Source: Altericroceibacterium endophyticum
Lineage (GTDB): Bacteria; Pseudomonadota; Alphaproteobacteria; Sphingomonadales; Sphingomonadaceae
Length of the DNA stretch: 64,000 bases
Assembly: GCF_009827595.1 (NCBI RefSeq)
Contig: NZ_WTYT01000003.1
Location: 372,001-436,000, forward strand
Direction of reading: 5' to 3'
The notes beneath the pieces are model-generated. The model was not told the DNA's origin. It saw only the letters and a program-made list of their open reading frames with translations, and did not search any database. Below are positions 1-9,398 of this stretch, in pieces (position 1 is the first letter of the stretch; each line of letters opens with the position of its first letter). The translations under genes and the position numbers were made by a program.

Positions 1-534
1 CCCTTGCTGGAAGAGGGGCAGCGCGTTTTTGGGGAGAACCGCGTGCAGGAAGCGCAGGCCAAATGGCCGGCCCTGTGTGAGGATTATCCCGATACTGAAC
101 TGCATCTTGTCGGTCAGTTGCAATCGAACAAAGCCGATGATGCCGTGGAATTGTTTGACTGCATCCATTCGCTGGACCGGATGAGCCTAGTGAAGGCGCT
201 TGGCAAAGCGATGGATAAGGCGGATCGCCGGGTCCCCTGTTTCGTGCAGGTCAATATTGGCGAGGAAGAGCAGAAGGGTGGCTGTGCGATTGACGAGCTG
301 CCCGCCTTGCTATCCGCGGCGCAAGATGCGGGCATACCGATTGCCGGTCTGATGTGCGTACCCCCCCTGGAAATCGAAGCCGCACCCTTCTTTGCGCTGC
401 TGGACAAGCTCGCCCGCGATCATGGGCTGGAGGGGCGCAGCATGGGGATGAGCGGTGATTTCGAAACCGCGATCATGCTGGGTGCGACCCATATCCGCGT
501 GGGCAGTGCCTTATTCGGTGCGCGGGAGGCCTGA
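1..534 (+). CDS. YggS/PROSC family PLP homeostasis protein (5' partial)
   Basis: The frame is open from base 1, so the N-terminus lies outside the window. The visible part carries the family hallmarks: a LHLVGQLQSNK segment (usually WHxIGxLQxNK), IHSLDR, a VNIGEEEQKGG strand and the C-terminal SMGMSGDFETAI plus GATHIRVGSALFG phosphate-binding loop. The family binds pyridoxal 5'-phosphate and buffers it in the cytosol; it has no firmly known enzymatic reaction. The PLP lysine is near residue 35 in the family and falls in the missing part. It converges with glnD, with about 20 bases between the stops. It contains a C7 run at 361-367 without losing frame. Confidence 0.9.
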   Translation, partial: PLLEEGQRVFGENRVQEAQAKWPALCEDYPDTELHLVGQLQSNKADDAVELFDCIHSLDRMSLVKALGKAMDKADRRVPCFVQVNIGEEEQKGGCAIDELPALLSAAQDAGIPIAGLMCVPPLEIEAAPFFALLDKLARDHGLEGRSMGMSGDFETAIMLGATHIRVGSALFGAREA

Positions 535-554
535 TCGGCCTACCGCCCGCCGGC

Positions 555-3356
555 TCAGTCGGCGACAGCTTCCAGATATTGCTGTTCTGCTTCCTCGCTG
601 GCAGCGGTTAGCAGCATCTCTTCCACATTGTCGCGGCGTTCTGCGCGGTCCAGCTTTCCGCCGAGCAGGTCGGTGACATAGAATGTATCCACCGCTCGTT
701 CGCCATAATGGGTCACATGGGCGGAATGCACCATCAGGGTGGATTCGAACAACGCCCGCGCCAGTCGGTTGAGCAGCGCCGGGCGATCTTTCGCATTCAC
801 TTCGATCACGGTGAAGCGATCGCTGGCCTTGTTGTCGATCGTCACGCGCGGGCGGACTTCGAAACTGTCGGAGCGAGTGCGCGGGTTGGGCTGACGCGCC
901 AGTTGCGGCATCAGTTCAATCTTGCCGGCCAGCGCGTCTTCGATCGCGCTTTGCAGGCGGTTGAGCTGCATTTCTTCATGGAAAGGGCGCCCCAGCGGGT
1001 CCTGAACCAGGAAATTGTCGACCGCCTTGCCCACCCTTGTGGTGTGAATGCGCGCGTCGATGATGTTTCCGCCAGCGAGGTGAATGGCGCCCGCTATGCG
1101 GAAGAACAGGCCGGGATGGTCATCGGCAATCACCGTCACCAGCGTGGCGCCGCGCGCGGCATAATATTCGCAATGGATCGACAGATGATGCGTCAGCCGT
1201 TTCGCTGCGGCATAATGCGGCAGGTTGAGCGCGATGATATCGGCAGGTTCGGACAGCCAGTAAGAGGCATCGAAACGGTCATCGAGATGTTCGATGACAT
1301 CGGACCCGTCGCCCAGCAATTCAGCGACTTCCTGCCGTTTGCGTTCCACCCGTTCATCACGGCCGCGGGTTTTGCTCCCGGGGCGCAAACGCTCTTCTGT
1401 CAGTTCGTAAAGCTGGCTCAGCAATTGCCGTTTCCAGCTGTTCCACACACCGGGCCCGACCGCGCGAATATCGACAATGGTCAGCACCAGCAATTGGCGC
1501 AACCGTTCGAGGCTCTGCGTTTGCGCGGCGAAATCCTCGATCGTTTTGGGATCGGCCAGATCGCGTTTGAAGGAGGTCGCACTCATCAGCAGATGATAGC
1601 GTACCAGCCAGCTGACCAATGCGGTCTCCCGTTCGGACAGCCCAAAGCGCGGGCAGAGTTTCAGGGCAATTTCGGCGCCCAGCACCGAATGGTCGCCATT
1701 GCGGCCCTTCGCGATGTCATGCAGCAAGGTCGCGACATAGATGACTTCGCGTGAGCCGAGCTTGTGAATGACTTCATGCGCCAGTGGGTGATCTTCGCGC
1801 AGCTCACCTTTCTCTATTCGAGAGACCAGGCCGATGGCGCGGATCGTATGCTCATCCACCGTATAATGGTGATACATGTCGAACTGCATCTGCGCGTTGA
1901 CCTTGCCGAAATCGGGCACGAAGCGTCCGAAGACCCCGGCTTCATTCATCCAGCGCAAAACGGTTTCCGGGTCGTTATGGCCGGTCAGCACGTCCATGAA
2001 CAATCGGTTCGCGCGCGGGTCTTTGCGGATCTGGCCCTTGATCAGCACGGAATCGCGATTGGCCATCCGCATGGTTTCGGGATGGACTTCATAGCCATTG
2101 GCTTCGGCAATCTGAAAGATCTCGATCATGCGGACTGGATCTTTCTGAAACCAGTCATCCGAAGGCGCGGCGATCTTACCGCCAAAGACCTTATAGCCCT
2201 TAACAATCCGTGATCGTGCCTTGAACCCGGCCAGCAGGCCCTTTGCCCGCCGCTTGCTGGCGATCTGTTCATCCAGCTGGGCCAAGAAAACGCCGGTAAG
2301 ATTACCGACATGTTTGGCCTGCAGAAAATAGAATTGCATGAAGCGTTCAACCGCGCTTTTGCCGGGCCTTTCGGCAAATTGCATACGCTCCGCCACTTGG
2401 GGTTGCAGGTCAAAGGTCAGCCGGTCCTCGGCCCGTCCGGTGATGGTGTGCAGGTGGCACCGTACCGCCAGCAGAAAACCCTCCGCCCGGCGGAAAGCGC
2501 GATATTCGGGCTGTGTGAACAGGCCCACATCGACCAGTTCGGCGGCGCTGCGGACCTTGTGAATATATTTGCCGATCCAGTAAAGCGTCTGAAGATCGCG
2601 CAGGCCGCCTTTGCCTTCCTTCACATTGGGTTCGACGACATAGCGGCTGTTACCCATCCGGCCATGGCGGGCATCGCGCTCGGCCAGCTTTTCCGAGACG
2701 AATTGCGATTCGGTGCCGGCGACGACTTCGGAATGGAAGCGCCTGCTGGCTTCCTCATACAATTCCTGATCGCCCCATAGATAGCGGCCTTCCAGCAGAG
2801 CGGTGCGAATGGACAGATCCTGTTTCGCCATGCGCACCATATCGCTCAATGTGCGGCTGGAATGGCCGACCTTCAGGCTGAGATCCCAGAGGAGATACAG
2901 AATCGCTTCGATCACCTGTTCGCACCAGGGGGTGTCCTTGGAAGGTGTGATGAAGGCGATATCGATATCCGAATGCGGCGCCATTTCGGCGCGGCCATAA
3001 CCGCCGACCGCGATCAGGGTGAGCCGTTCTGCCGTGGAGCGATTGGGCGCGGGATAGATGTCGGTGATGATGTGATCATGCATCACCCGGATCAGCTGAT
3101 CGATCAGAAAAGCGTGGCCATGCGTGCATTCATGCCCGGCAGATGGCTTCTGCATCAGCCGGCGGCTCAATTCCTCCCGCCCTTTGGCCAGCGCTTCGCG
3201 CAGTGCCTCGACAATATATTGGCGGGACTTCTGCGTGCCGTGCTTCTGTACCAGCTCGGACAGCGAGAGAGAAAGGCGTCGGCGGTCGATAACCGCGCGC
3301 TGATTGGGGATCCGTATGGCGCTCACATCGCTAAGATAACCAGCCCGCCGCATCAT
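555..3356 (-). CDS. glnD: Bifunctional [protein-PII] uridylyltransferase/uridylyl-removing enzyme
   Basis: GlnD senses glutamine and adds or removes UMP on PII proteins, controlling nitrogen assimilation. Domains in order: a nucleotidyltransferase with GGYGR and the SDIDI metal aspartates near residues 118-132, the GlnD linker region with KEGKGGLRDLQ, an HD phosphohydrolase with LLHDIAKG (hydrolase activity), and two C-terminal ACT domains that bind glutamine. Length of about 930 residues is normal. The start is uncertain: ATG codons at 3356 and 3353 and a GTG at 3326 (giving VSAIRIPNQRAV, close to family starts) are all possible, none with a strong ribosome binding site. It is transcribed away from lgt. 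Confidence 0.93.
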   Translation of the reverse strand: MMRRAGYLSDVSAIRIPNQRAVIDRRRLSLSLSELVQKHGTQKSRQYIVEALREALAKGREELSRRLMQKPSAGHECTHGHAFLIDQLIRVMHDHIITDIYPAPNRSTAERLTLIAVGGYGRAEMAPHSDIDIAFITPSKDTPWCEQVIEAILYLLWDLSLKVGHSSRTLSDMVRMAKQDLSIRTALLEGRYLWGDQELYEEASRRFHSEVVAGTESQFVSEKLAERDARHGRMGNSRYVVEPNVKEGKGGLRDLQTLYWIGKYIHKVRSAAELVDVGLFTQPEYRAFRRAEGFLLAVRCHLHTITGRAEDRLTFDLQPQVAERMQFAERPGKSAVERFMQFYFLQAKHVGNLTGVFLAQLDEQIASKRRAKGLLAGFKARSRIVKGYKVFGGKIAAPSDDWFQKDPVRMIEIFQIAEANGYEVHPETMRMANRDSVLIKGQIRKDPRANRLFMDVLTGHNDPETVLRWMNEAGVFGRFVPDFGKVNAQMQFDMYHHYTVDEHTIRAIGLVSRIEKGELREDHPLAHEVIHKLGSREVIYVATLLHDIAKGRNGDHSVLGAEIALKLCPRFGLSERETALVSWLVRYHLLMSATSFKRDLADPKTIEDFAAQTQSLERLRQLLVLTIVDIRAVGPGVWNSWKRQLLSQLYELTEERLRPGSKTRGRDERVERKRQEVAELLGDGSDVIEHLDDRFDASYWLSEPADIIALNLPHYAAAKRLTHHLSIHCEYYAARGATLVTVIADDHPGLFFRIAGAIHLAGGNIIDARIHTTRVGKAVDNFLVQDPLGRPFHEEMQLNRLQSAIEDALAGKIELMPQLARQPNPRTRSDSFEVRPRVTIDNKASDRFTVIEVNAKDRPALLNRLARALFESTLMVHSAHVTHYGERAVDTFYVTDLLGGKLDRAERRDNVEEMLLTAASEEAEQQYLEAVAD

Positions 3357-3410
3357 GCAACGTTTCGCGGTCTTTCGTCCGTCCTGAGCTTGTGCCAAAG
3401 AGGCGCGGGC

Positions 3411-3429
3411 TGCCCCATGTCATGGGGCA
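3411..3429. promoter_or_regulatory. 19-bp perfect palindrome in the glnD-lgt divergent region
   Basis: TGCCCCATG, one T, then CATGGGGCA: 9-bp arms around a single base, 25 bases before the lgt start codon and upstream of glnD on the other strand. The position and symmetry suggest an operator for a dimeric regulator. The centre is too tight for a good RNA hairpin unless three or more bases open. No regulator is assigned. Confidence 0.35.
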
Positions 3430-3453
3430 TAGGCGACTAAGGAACCCACGCGC

Positions 3454-4314
3454 ATGCTCGAATTTCTGAACGCTGCCAGCGGAGAAGCGATCCATTGGGC
3501 TGATCTGGGGCTGCGCCCCGGTATCGAGCTGGGCTTTTTCACCCTGCGATATTATTCGCTCGCCTATCTGATCGGCATTCTGCTGGCCTATTGGCACCTT
3601 TCCAAAATGGTGAAGGCGCCGGGGGCCCCGATGGCCCAGGATCATGTCGAAGACCTGTTCTTCTACTGCACATTGGGTGTGATTCTCGGTGGGCGGCTGG
3701 GCTATGCGACGTTTTATGAACCCTCCTTGTGGAGCGACCCGTCGGCTCTGGTCGCTGTCTGGAATGGCGGGATGAGCTTTCATGGCGGGTTGATCGGCAC
3801 CGTTCTGGCCATGGCCTATGTCTCATGGCGCGGCGGACTGCCCTTCATTCGCGTCGCGGATTATGTCGCGGTCAATGTGCCCTTTGGCATGACGCTGGGC
3901 CGGATCGCGAATTTCATCAATGGCGAATTATGGGGCCGCCCCGCAGGCGAAGGTGTGCCCTGGGCCATGGTTTTCCCGGGTGGCGGGCCGTTGGCGCGCC
4001 ATCCCAGCCAGCTTTACGAAGCGGCTCTGGAAGGGCTGCTGATGGTCATCATCATGCTGTTCCTGTTCTGGCGGACGCGCGCACGTTTCCGGACCGGATT
4101 GCTGGTGGGCGTGTTCGTTACCGGCATTGCACTCGCGCGTTTCGTGGTCGAATTCTTCCGCCAGCCCGATGCGCAACTGGCCGAATTTGCAGCGCGCAGC
4201 GGCCTCAATATGGGCCAGTGGCTGACCATTCCGCTGATCATTCTGGGGATCGGCCTGATCGTGTGGTCGCTGAACCGCAAACCGATTGCCAGCGGTGATC
4301 GGCCGGTGAGCTGA
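3454..4314 (+). CDS. lgt: Prolipoprotein diacylglyceryl transferase
   Basis: Lgt moves diacylglycerol from phosphatidylglycerol to the lipobox cysteine of prolipoproteins in the inner membrane. The 286-residue protein has about seven membrane segments. It shows the signature around GRIANFINGELWGRP (the family's GRxGNFINGExxGR motif), the HGGL(I/L)G motif, and RHPSQLYEA with the conserved H-P-S-Q-L-Y-E. Start is ATG with AAGGA about 10 bases upstream. It is followed by the methyltransferase after one base, so the two are translationally coupled. Several lipoproteins in this window are its likely substrates. Confidence 0.96.
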   Translation: MLEFLNAASGEAIHWADLGLRPGIELGFFTLRYYSLAYLIGILLAYWHLSKMVKAPGAPMAQDHVEDLFFYCTLGVILGGRLGYATFYEPSLWSDPSALVAVWNGGMSFHGGLIGTVLAMAYVSWRGGLPFIRVADYVAVNVPFGMTLGRIANFINGELWGRPAGEGVPWAMVFPGGGPLARHPSQLYEAALEGLLMVIIMLFLFWRTRARFRTGLLVGVFVTGIALARFVVEFFRQPDAQLAEFAARSGLNMGQWLTIPLIILGIGLIVWSLNRKPIASGDRPVS

Positions 4315-4315
4315 T

Positions 4316-5371
4316 ATGCCGGACCGGGATATTGCCGCGCGCCTGCGCCGGGTGATCGCGCATCACGGGCCGATCACCGTGGCGCAGTTCATGGGCGAAT
4401 CGAACGCGCATTATTACAGCACGCATAACCCTTTCGGGCGCGATGGCGATTTCATCACCGCGCCCGAAATCAGCCAGATGTTCGGTGAACTGGCGGGCCT
4501 GTGGCTGACCGATATGTGGGCGCGGGGCGGGGCTTCCCGTGCGGCGCATTATGTCGAATTGGGGCCGGGCCGGGGCACTCTGGCACGGGATGCCTTGCGC
4601 GCGATGAACCGCTTCCAATGCCGGCCCGATATCCATCTGGTCGAAGGATCGGAAGCCTTGCGGGCGGTGCAGGATCAGGCGGTGGAAAATGTAACCGCGC
4701 ATCAGGATCTCTCTACACTGCCGGATGATGGGCCCTTATTGCTGATTGCCAATGAATTTCTGGATGCTCTGCCGATCCGCCAACTGGTGATGACGGAGAA
4801 TGGCTGGCGTGAGCGTATGGTTGCGCTGGAGGGGGATGCCTTCGTTTTTATCGCCGGTGACAGACCAATGGATGCCGCCGTTCCGGTGCATCGGCGCGAT
4901 GCAAAGGCAGGGAACATCATAGAAACCTGCCCGGCAGCCGCTGCGGTGGTGGATGAGGTGGCGCGCCGGCTGGCCAAACAGGGCGGGGTGGCGCTGTTCA
5001 TTGATTATGGCTCTGCGCAGGAGCGTAGCGGATCAACGCTGCAGGCGGTGCGCGCGCATGGCAAGGTGGATGCGCTGGCCATGCCGGGGGATGCGGATCT
5101 GACCGCGCATGTCGATTTTTCCGCCATGGCTGAAGCTGCCCGGCAGGGCGGGGCTCACTGTCTGGGCATTGCGGATCAGGGGGACTGGCTGCGGGCCATG
5201 GGGATCGAGCAACGCGCGGCCATGCTGGCCAAGGCCGCGCCTGACAAAGCGGATGAGCCCCGAATTGCGATGGAGCGGCTGTGTAACGCTGATCAGATGG
5301 GCACTCTGTTCAAGGTTATGGCGCTGACCGGGCCGGGCTGGCCGCAAGATGCGGCAGGCTTTTCGGCGTGA
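4316..5371 (+). CDS. SAM-dependent methyltransferase, MidA/NDUFAF7 (DUF185) family
   Basis: 351 residues. Family features visible: an N-terminal GPITVAQFMGESN segment, the HNPFGRDGDFITAPEISQMF block, the SAM loop VELGPGRGTLARD, and NEFLDALPIRQ. Mitochondrial NDUFAF7 methylates an arginine in a complex I subunit; bacterial members are assumed to methylate a protein, but the substrate here is unknown. It sits one base after lgt and is very probably co-transcribed with it. About 65 bases separate its stop from the convergent ABC genes. Confidence 0.9.
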   Translation: MPDRDIAARLRRVIAHHGPITVAQFMGESNAHYYSTHNPFGRDGDFITAPEISQMFGELAGLWLTDMWARGGASRAAHYVELGPGRGTLARDALRAMNRFQCRPDIHLVEGSEALRAVQDQAVENVTAHQDLSTLPDDGPLLLIANEFLDALPIRQLVMTENGWRERMVALEGDAFVFIAGDRPMDAAVPVHRRDAKAGNIIETCPAAAAVVDEVARRLAKQGGVALFIDYGSAQERSGSTLQAVRAHGKVDALAMPGDADLTAHVDFSAMAEAARQGGAHCLGIADQGDWLRAMGIEQRAAMLAKAAPDKADEPRIAMERLCNADQMGTLFKVMALTGPGWPQDAAGFSA

Positions 5372-5436
5372 GCGGGCCAGGCTTTCCCAGATATATGCTT
5401 GAGGTCCGGTCCGGGGCTGCGGCCTGACCCGCGCGC

Positions 5437-6966
5437 TTAGTCGATCTGCTCCGCCAGCCATTGGGCCGCTTCGCGCGGTGACTTCTTATCCACCTCACGA
5501 TCAACCGCATAATTCGCTTCTCGCATTGTTTCGACGTCAATCGCGCCGATCAGCGGCTTCAGAGCATCGACAAATCGCGCATCTTCTGCGCGCGACGGGG
5601 TGATCAGCAACAGCGCGTCATAAGCGGGCAGCGCTCCTTTGGGGTCCGTGAGTACGCGCAGCCGATCGGCGGCGATCCGGCCATCGGATGAAAAGGCGGC
5701 GATCACATCTGCCTCTCCGCCGGTCAGCGCATCATACATGAAGGTGGCGGTATATTTGCGCTGGTCTGCAAAGCGCAAACCATAGGCTTTCTGCACCGCG
5801 CGCCATTCCGGCCGTTCGAAAAACTCGACATCGCCGCCCACTGCCAGCGAGGGGGCGGACGCTGCCAGATCCGTCAGGGAGGCGACTCTCAATACTTCGG
5901 CGCGATCCTCCTTCATGGCGAAGGCATAGGCATTTTCGAAACCCAGCGCACCCAGCATCAATGTGCCGGAATTGTCCGCTTCCCACTGGCGGATCTCGTC
6001 GATCATCTGCGCGCGGGGCGGTGTCTCGCCGCGCTGCATTTCATTGGCCCAGATGGTGCCAGCATAATCGACATACACATCAATCGCGCCGCTGGTCAGC
6101 GCACCGTGAATGACGGCGGAGCCCAGTCCTTCCCGATATTGCACCGCATAGCCCGCATTTTCGAGCCGCTGCCCGATCAGCCGGGCCAGCGTGAATTGTT
6201 CGGAGAAATTCTTGGACCCGATCACCACCACGTCGCGCGATCCGTCCCGCGTGGAAATACCCGCACCGATAATGCCGATTGCCGCCAGTGCGAGCCCCAG
6301 AAAAACGGCGAGCCTGCGGCGCTTGCGAAAGCCCCATTCGACGAGGCCGAGCAGTCCGTCCGCAATCAGTGCCAGCGCGGCCGATGCGAAACAGCCCGCC
6401 AGCACCAATGCCCAGTTTTGCGTTTGCAGGCCGGCAAAAATCGGGTCGCCCAGGCTGGTTTGCCCGATTGTGGTGGCCAGAGTGGCAGCGCCAATGGTCC
6501 AGACCGCGGCGGTGCGCAGACCCGCCATGATGAAGGGGGCGGCCAATGGCGCCTCCACCAGGCGCAATTTCTGCCATGCGGTCATCCCCACGCCATCGGC
6601 CGCTTCCAGAATGCCGGGGTCGAGATTGGTGAGCGCGGTTACGGCATTTCGCAGCACGGGCAGCAAGGCATAGAGCGCCAGCGCGAGCAGGGCAGGCAGG
6701 AACCCCAATGTCGGCAAAGAGGGTCCGAAAACCGACCGCAGCGCCAGCAGGAGGGGAAAGAACAAGGCCAGCAGAGCGAGGGCGGGCACGGTCTGCACCA
6801 GACTGGCGAAACCGAGTGCTATCCGCGCGACATTGCGCGACCGGCTGGCCCAGACGGCCAGTGGCAAGGCAAAGGCCGTGCCCAGCGCCAGCGCTGCCGC
6901 GCTGAGCAGCACATGCTGCGCCAGAGGGTCGCCAAGACGGGTGAGCGCGGTGATAAATGCGTTCAT
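5437..6966 (-). CDS. Osmoprotectant-type ABC transporter, fused permease and substrate-binding protein
   Basis: One 509-residue chain joins two usually separate proteins. Residues 1-215 are an OpuCB/ProW-like permease with several membrane segments and the EAADGVGMTAWQKLRLVEAPLAAP coupling loop (abridged: EAADGVG...LVEAPLA). After a membrane anchor near 225-240, residues 245-509 form an OpuCC/ProX-like binding domain starting VVIGSKNFSEQFTLA, with VDYAGT. Such fusions exist in several bacteria for glycine betaine, choline or carnitine uptake. The ligand cannot be told from sequence. ATG start overlaps the stop of the upstream ATPase by 4 bases. Confidence 0.9.
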   Translation of the reverse strand: MNAFITALTRLGDPLAQHVLLSAAALALGTAFALPLAVWASRSRNVARIALGFASLVQTVPALALLALFFPLLLALRSVFGPSLPTLGFLPALLALALYALLPVLRNAVTALTNLDPGILEAADGVGMTAWQKLRLVEAPLAAPFIMAGLRTAAVWTIGAATLATTIGQTSLGDPIFAGLQTQNWALVLAGCFASAALALIADGLLGLVEWGFRKRRRLAVFLGLALAAIGIIGAGISTRDGSRDVVVIGSKNFSEQFTLARLIGQRLENAGYAVQYREGLGSAVIHGALTSGAIDVYVDYAGTIWANEMQRGETPPRAQMIDEIRQWEADNSGTLMLGALGFENAYAFAMKEDRAEVLRVASLTDLAASAPSLAVGGDVEFFERPEWRAVQKAYGLRFADQRKYTATFMYDALTGGEADVIAAFSSDGRIAADRLRVLTDPKGALPAYDALLLITPSRAEDARFVDALKPLIGAIDVETMREANYAVDREVDKKSPREAAQWLAEQID

Positions 6967-7730
6967 GGTGTCAGGTCCGCCAGCGCCCGCGCCTGAGCGC
7001 GGGGGACCGCCACCAGTGCCTGCGCAACATCGCCGCCATCCCCGGCCAGCAATTGCCGCGGCGTGGTATCCGCCACGATCTGGCCCTGATCCATCACCAG
7101 CACCCGGTCTGCCAGTAGCAAAGCCTCCGCCATGTCATGCGTGACCATGATGGTGGTCAGCTTCAGCTGACGATGCAGCTCACGCACTTTTTCGCCCAGC
7201 GCATCGCGGGTGACAGGGTCTAATGCGCCGAAGGGTTCATCCATCAGCAGGCCATGCGGTTCGCCCGCCAGCGCGCGGGCCACGCCCACACGTTGGCGCT
7301 GGCCCCCTGACAATTCCGCCGGCATGCGGCTGGCCATGGCGGGATCAAGCGCGACGAGTTCCAGCAATTCCTCAATGCGCGCGGCGCTCAGGCGCGATTT
7401 TTCAAGCCTCGGGCCGATGCCGATATTTTCGGCGATGGTGAAATGGGGAAACAATCCGATCCCCTGAAAAACATAGCCGAGCCGCCGTCGCAGGCGGGCT
7501 GGGGCCATCGCACTGACATCCATTCCCTCCAGCGCGATCTGGCCCTGGCTTGGCTCAATCAGTCTGTTGACCATTTTCAGCAGCGTCGATTTGCCGGACC
7601 CTGATGCACCGACCAGAGCCACGAAGCTCCCCGGCGTGATCGAAAGGGCGACTGATTTGACCGCGATCGTTTCGCCATACCGCTTCCCCACATTGTCGAA
7701 ATGGAGGAAGGGAATGTGGGGATCAGCCAT
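6963..7730 (-). CDS. Osmoprotectant-type ABC transporter ATP-binding protein
   Basis: 255 residues with Walker A GASGSGKST, Q-loop FQGIGLFPH, ABC signature LSGGQRQRVGVARAL, Walker B LLMDEPFGALD and the H-loop TIMVTHDMAEA. The ProV/OpuCA type is the best match, given the neighbour. It lacks the C-terminal CBS pair found in long OpuCA/ProV proteins that sense ionic strength, so osmotic gating by CBS domains is not expected here. It is the first gene of a two-gene operon with the fused permease/binding protein. Confidence 0.92.
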   Translation of the reverse strand: MADPHIPFLHFDNVGKRYGETIAVKSVALSITPGSFVALVGASGSGKSTLLKMVNRLIEPSQGQIALEGMDVSAMAPARLRRRLGYVFQGIGLFPHFTIAENIGIGPRLEKSRLSAARIEELLELVALDPAMASRMPAELSGGQRQRVGVARALAGEPHGLLMDEPFGALDPVTRDALGEKVRELHRQLKLTTIMVTHDMAEALLLADRVLVMDQGQIVADTTPRQLLAGDGGDVAQALVAVPRAQARALADLTP

Positions 7731-7739
7731 CAGGCGAGT

Positions 7740-9236
7740 CTAAGCCGCGATGGCCTTCTTGGATAGGCTTAGCTCCACGACGAGGCCGTCTTCGCTCCAG
7801 CGGCGCTCCCATGATCCGCCCAGCTGGCCGGTTACGCTCATTTCGACCAGCCGCGATCCGAAGCCATCTGTCGGCATCGTCTTGGGCGGCGGGCCGCCAT
7901 GTTCTTCCCATAGCAGAACCAGCAAATCGTCATCCTGATCGGATACGGACAGCTCAACAAAACCATCCTCAACCGACAAGGCGCCATATTTGGCGGAATT
8001 GGTTGCCAATTCGTGGAATACCAGCGCCAGCGGGGTGGCGCTGCGGGCCAAAATCCCGAAATCATCGCCCACCACGCGCACTCTTGCACCGTCTCCGGTG
8101 CCATAGGGGGCAAAGAGTTCCTGCAACAGCCCGCGCAGATTGTCACTCGCCGCACCGTCCACCGGGCGCACGAAATCATGTGCACGTCCCAGGGCGCGGA
8201 TGGTCTGAATGAGTTCATCCCCCAGTTCGCGCTGATCCGGGCGTTTGCGAATGGTCAGAGAGATCAGGCCGGACACCACGGCGAAAATATTCTTGATCCG
8301 GTGCGACAATTCGCGCGCCATCAGATCGCGGCTGTCCGACAATTTGTGTACGGCATCGATATCCACGGCGGAGCCGAACCAGCGGATGATCTTGCCTGTA
8401 TCATCGCGCACCGGAATGGCCCGGGCCATCATCCAGCGGAAGCTGCCATCGGCATGGCGCAGCCGGTGTTCTGCCTCATAGGGTTCGCCGGTCGTGAGTG
8501 AATGCCGCCAGGCTTTGTCGGCCGCCTCGGCATCTTCGGGATGGATCGCATCGATATTATCGGCGCGTTCGATCCCGGTAAACTCGATCATCCGGCGGTT
8601 GAAATAATCGAAATTACCCTCCGCATCGGTGGACCAGGCAATCGCCGGTATCGAATCCACCAGAGTGAGGAATTGTCCTTCTTTGCCCTTGATTTCTTTT
8701 GCAGCGAACAGGGCATCCCGGTGGCCCTGCATCCGGCACATCACGGCCTCTGCGAGAACTTTGAGCCCCTGTTTCTGGAGCGCGTTCAAACCATCAGGGC
8801 GCGGTTTCGTATCGATCACGCATAGTGCGCCCAATGGCGATCCATCATTCGCATGCAGTGGCTGACCGGCATAAAAGCGGATCTGCGGCCCACCTTGTAC
8901 GAGAGCGTTCTTCGCAAAACGATCATCCTGCGTGGCGTCGCGGATCTCCATCAGCTCGTCATCAAGCATGGCGTGTGCGCAGAAAGACACGCTGCGGGGC
9001 GTTTCTTCGTCTTCAAGCCCTTCACGGGCGATGAAGCATTGCCGCTCGCTTTCAACCAGACTGACGATTGCCGTCGGCACGTCGCACAGTTTCGCGGCGA
9101 AGTGCACGATACGCTGCAATTCAGGGTCGCCGCTTAGTTGCGTGGCGTGATAATCGGCCAGAGTTTCCAACCGGCGTGCTTCGTTGATAACTGGCAGCGG
9201 ATTGCCGCTGCCTGATCCGGTTTTCGCTTCTGTCAC
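7740..9236 (-). CDS. GAF-PAS sensor histidine kinase, HWE/HisKA_2 type
   Basis: 498 residues from a GTG at 9236 preceded by GGAGGG six bases upstream; the longer upstream frame has no comparable site. Order: GAF domain about 20-160, PAS plus PAC about 190-310 (SIPAIAWSTDAEGNFDYFNRR), phosphoacceptor RELSHRIKNIFAVVSGL, then an ATPase domain with HELATNSAKYGALS and the tryptophan-glutamate LLWEEHGGP typical of HWE kinases, ending with DGFGSRLVEMSV. No membrane segment is seen, so it is probably a cytosolic sensor. HWE kinases in sphingomonads often feed the PhyR/EcfG stress pathway or light responses; no partner regulator is adjacent. Divergent from the leucine degradation genes. Confidence 0.92.
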   Translation of the reverse strand: MTEAKTGSGSGNPLPVINEARRLETLADYHATQLSGDPELQRIVHFAAKLCDVPTAIVSLVESERQCFIAREGLEDEETPRSVSFCAHAMLDDELMEIRDATQDDRFAKNALVQGGPQIRFYAGQPLHANDGSPLGALCVIDTKPRPDGLNALQKQGLKVLAEAVMCRMQGHRDALFAAKEIKGKEGQFLTLVDSIPAIAWSTDAEGNFDYFNRRMIEFTGIERADNIDAIHPEDAEAADKAWRHSLTTGEPYEAEHRLRHADGSFRWMMARAIPVRDDTGKIIRWFGSAVDIDAVHKLSDSRDLMARELSHRIKNIFAVVSGLISLTIRKRPDQRELGDELIQTIRALGRAHDFVRPVDGAASDNLRGLLQELFAPYGTGDGARVRVVGDDFGILARSATPLALVFHELATNSAKYGALSVEDGFVELSVSDQDDDLLVLLWEEHGGPPPKTMPTDGFGSRLVEMSVTGQLGGSWERRWSEDGLVVELSLSKKAIAA

Positions 9237-9398
9237 GTGAGACCCTCCGAGTGGTGGAGTTAGTCGAAAATTGCGGGATTTCAATTGGGAACCCGAGATT
9301 ATCGAGAGATTTTTGTTTCCTTTGGACAAAGTTCCAATTGTAAGCAGTTTGCCCTGAGGCGCGGGATCGTTACAACACACCGTGAGAGGAAAATACAA

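Noticed and set aside
708-1754. Long plus-strand frame antisense to glnD
   Set aside because: Lies fully inside glnD, has Arg/Gln/His-rich composition and no family features; a shadow frame of a high-GC gene.
5437-6966. Fused permease/binding protein considered as a novel gene fusion
   Set aside because: This architecture is known for osmoprotectant importers in several bacteria.
9237-9398. GGAAC motifs considered as EcfG (general stress) promoters for the histidine kinase
   Set aside because: Two GGAAC elements occur but no GTT lies 16-18 bases downstream in either orientation.
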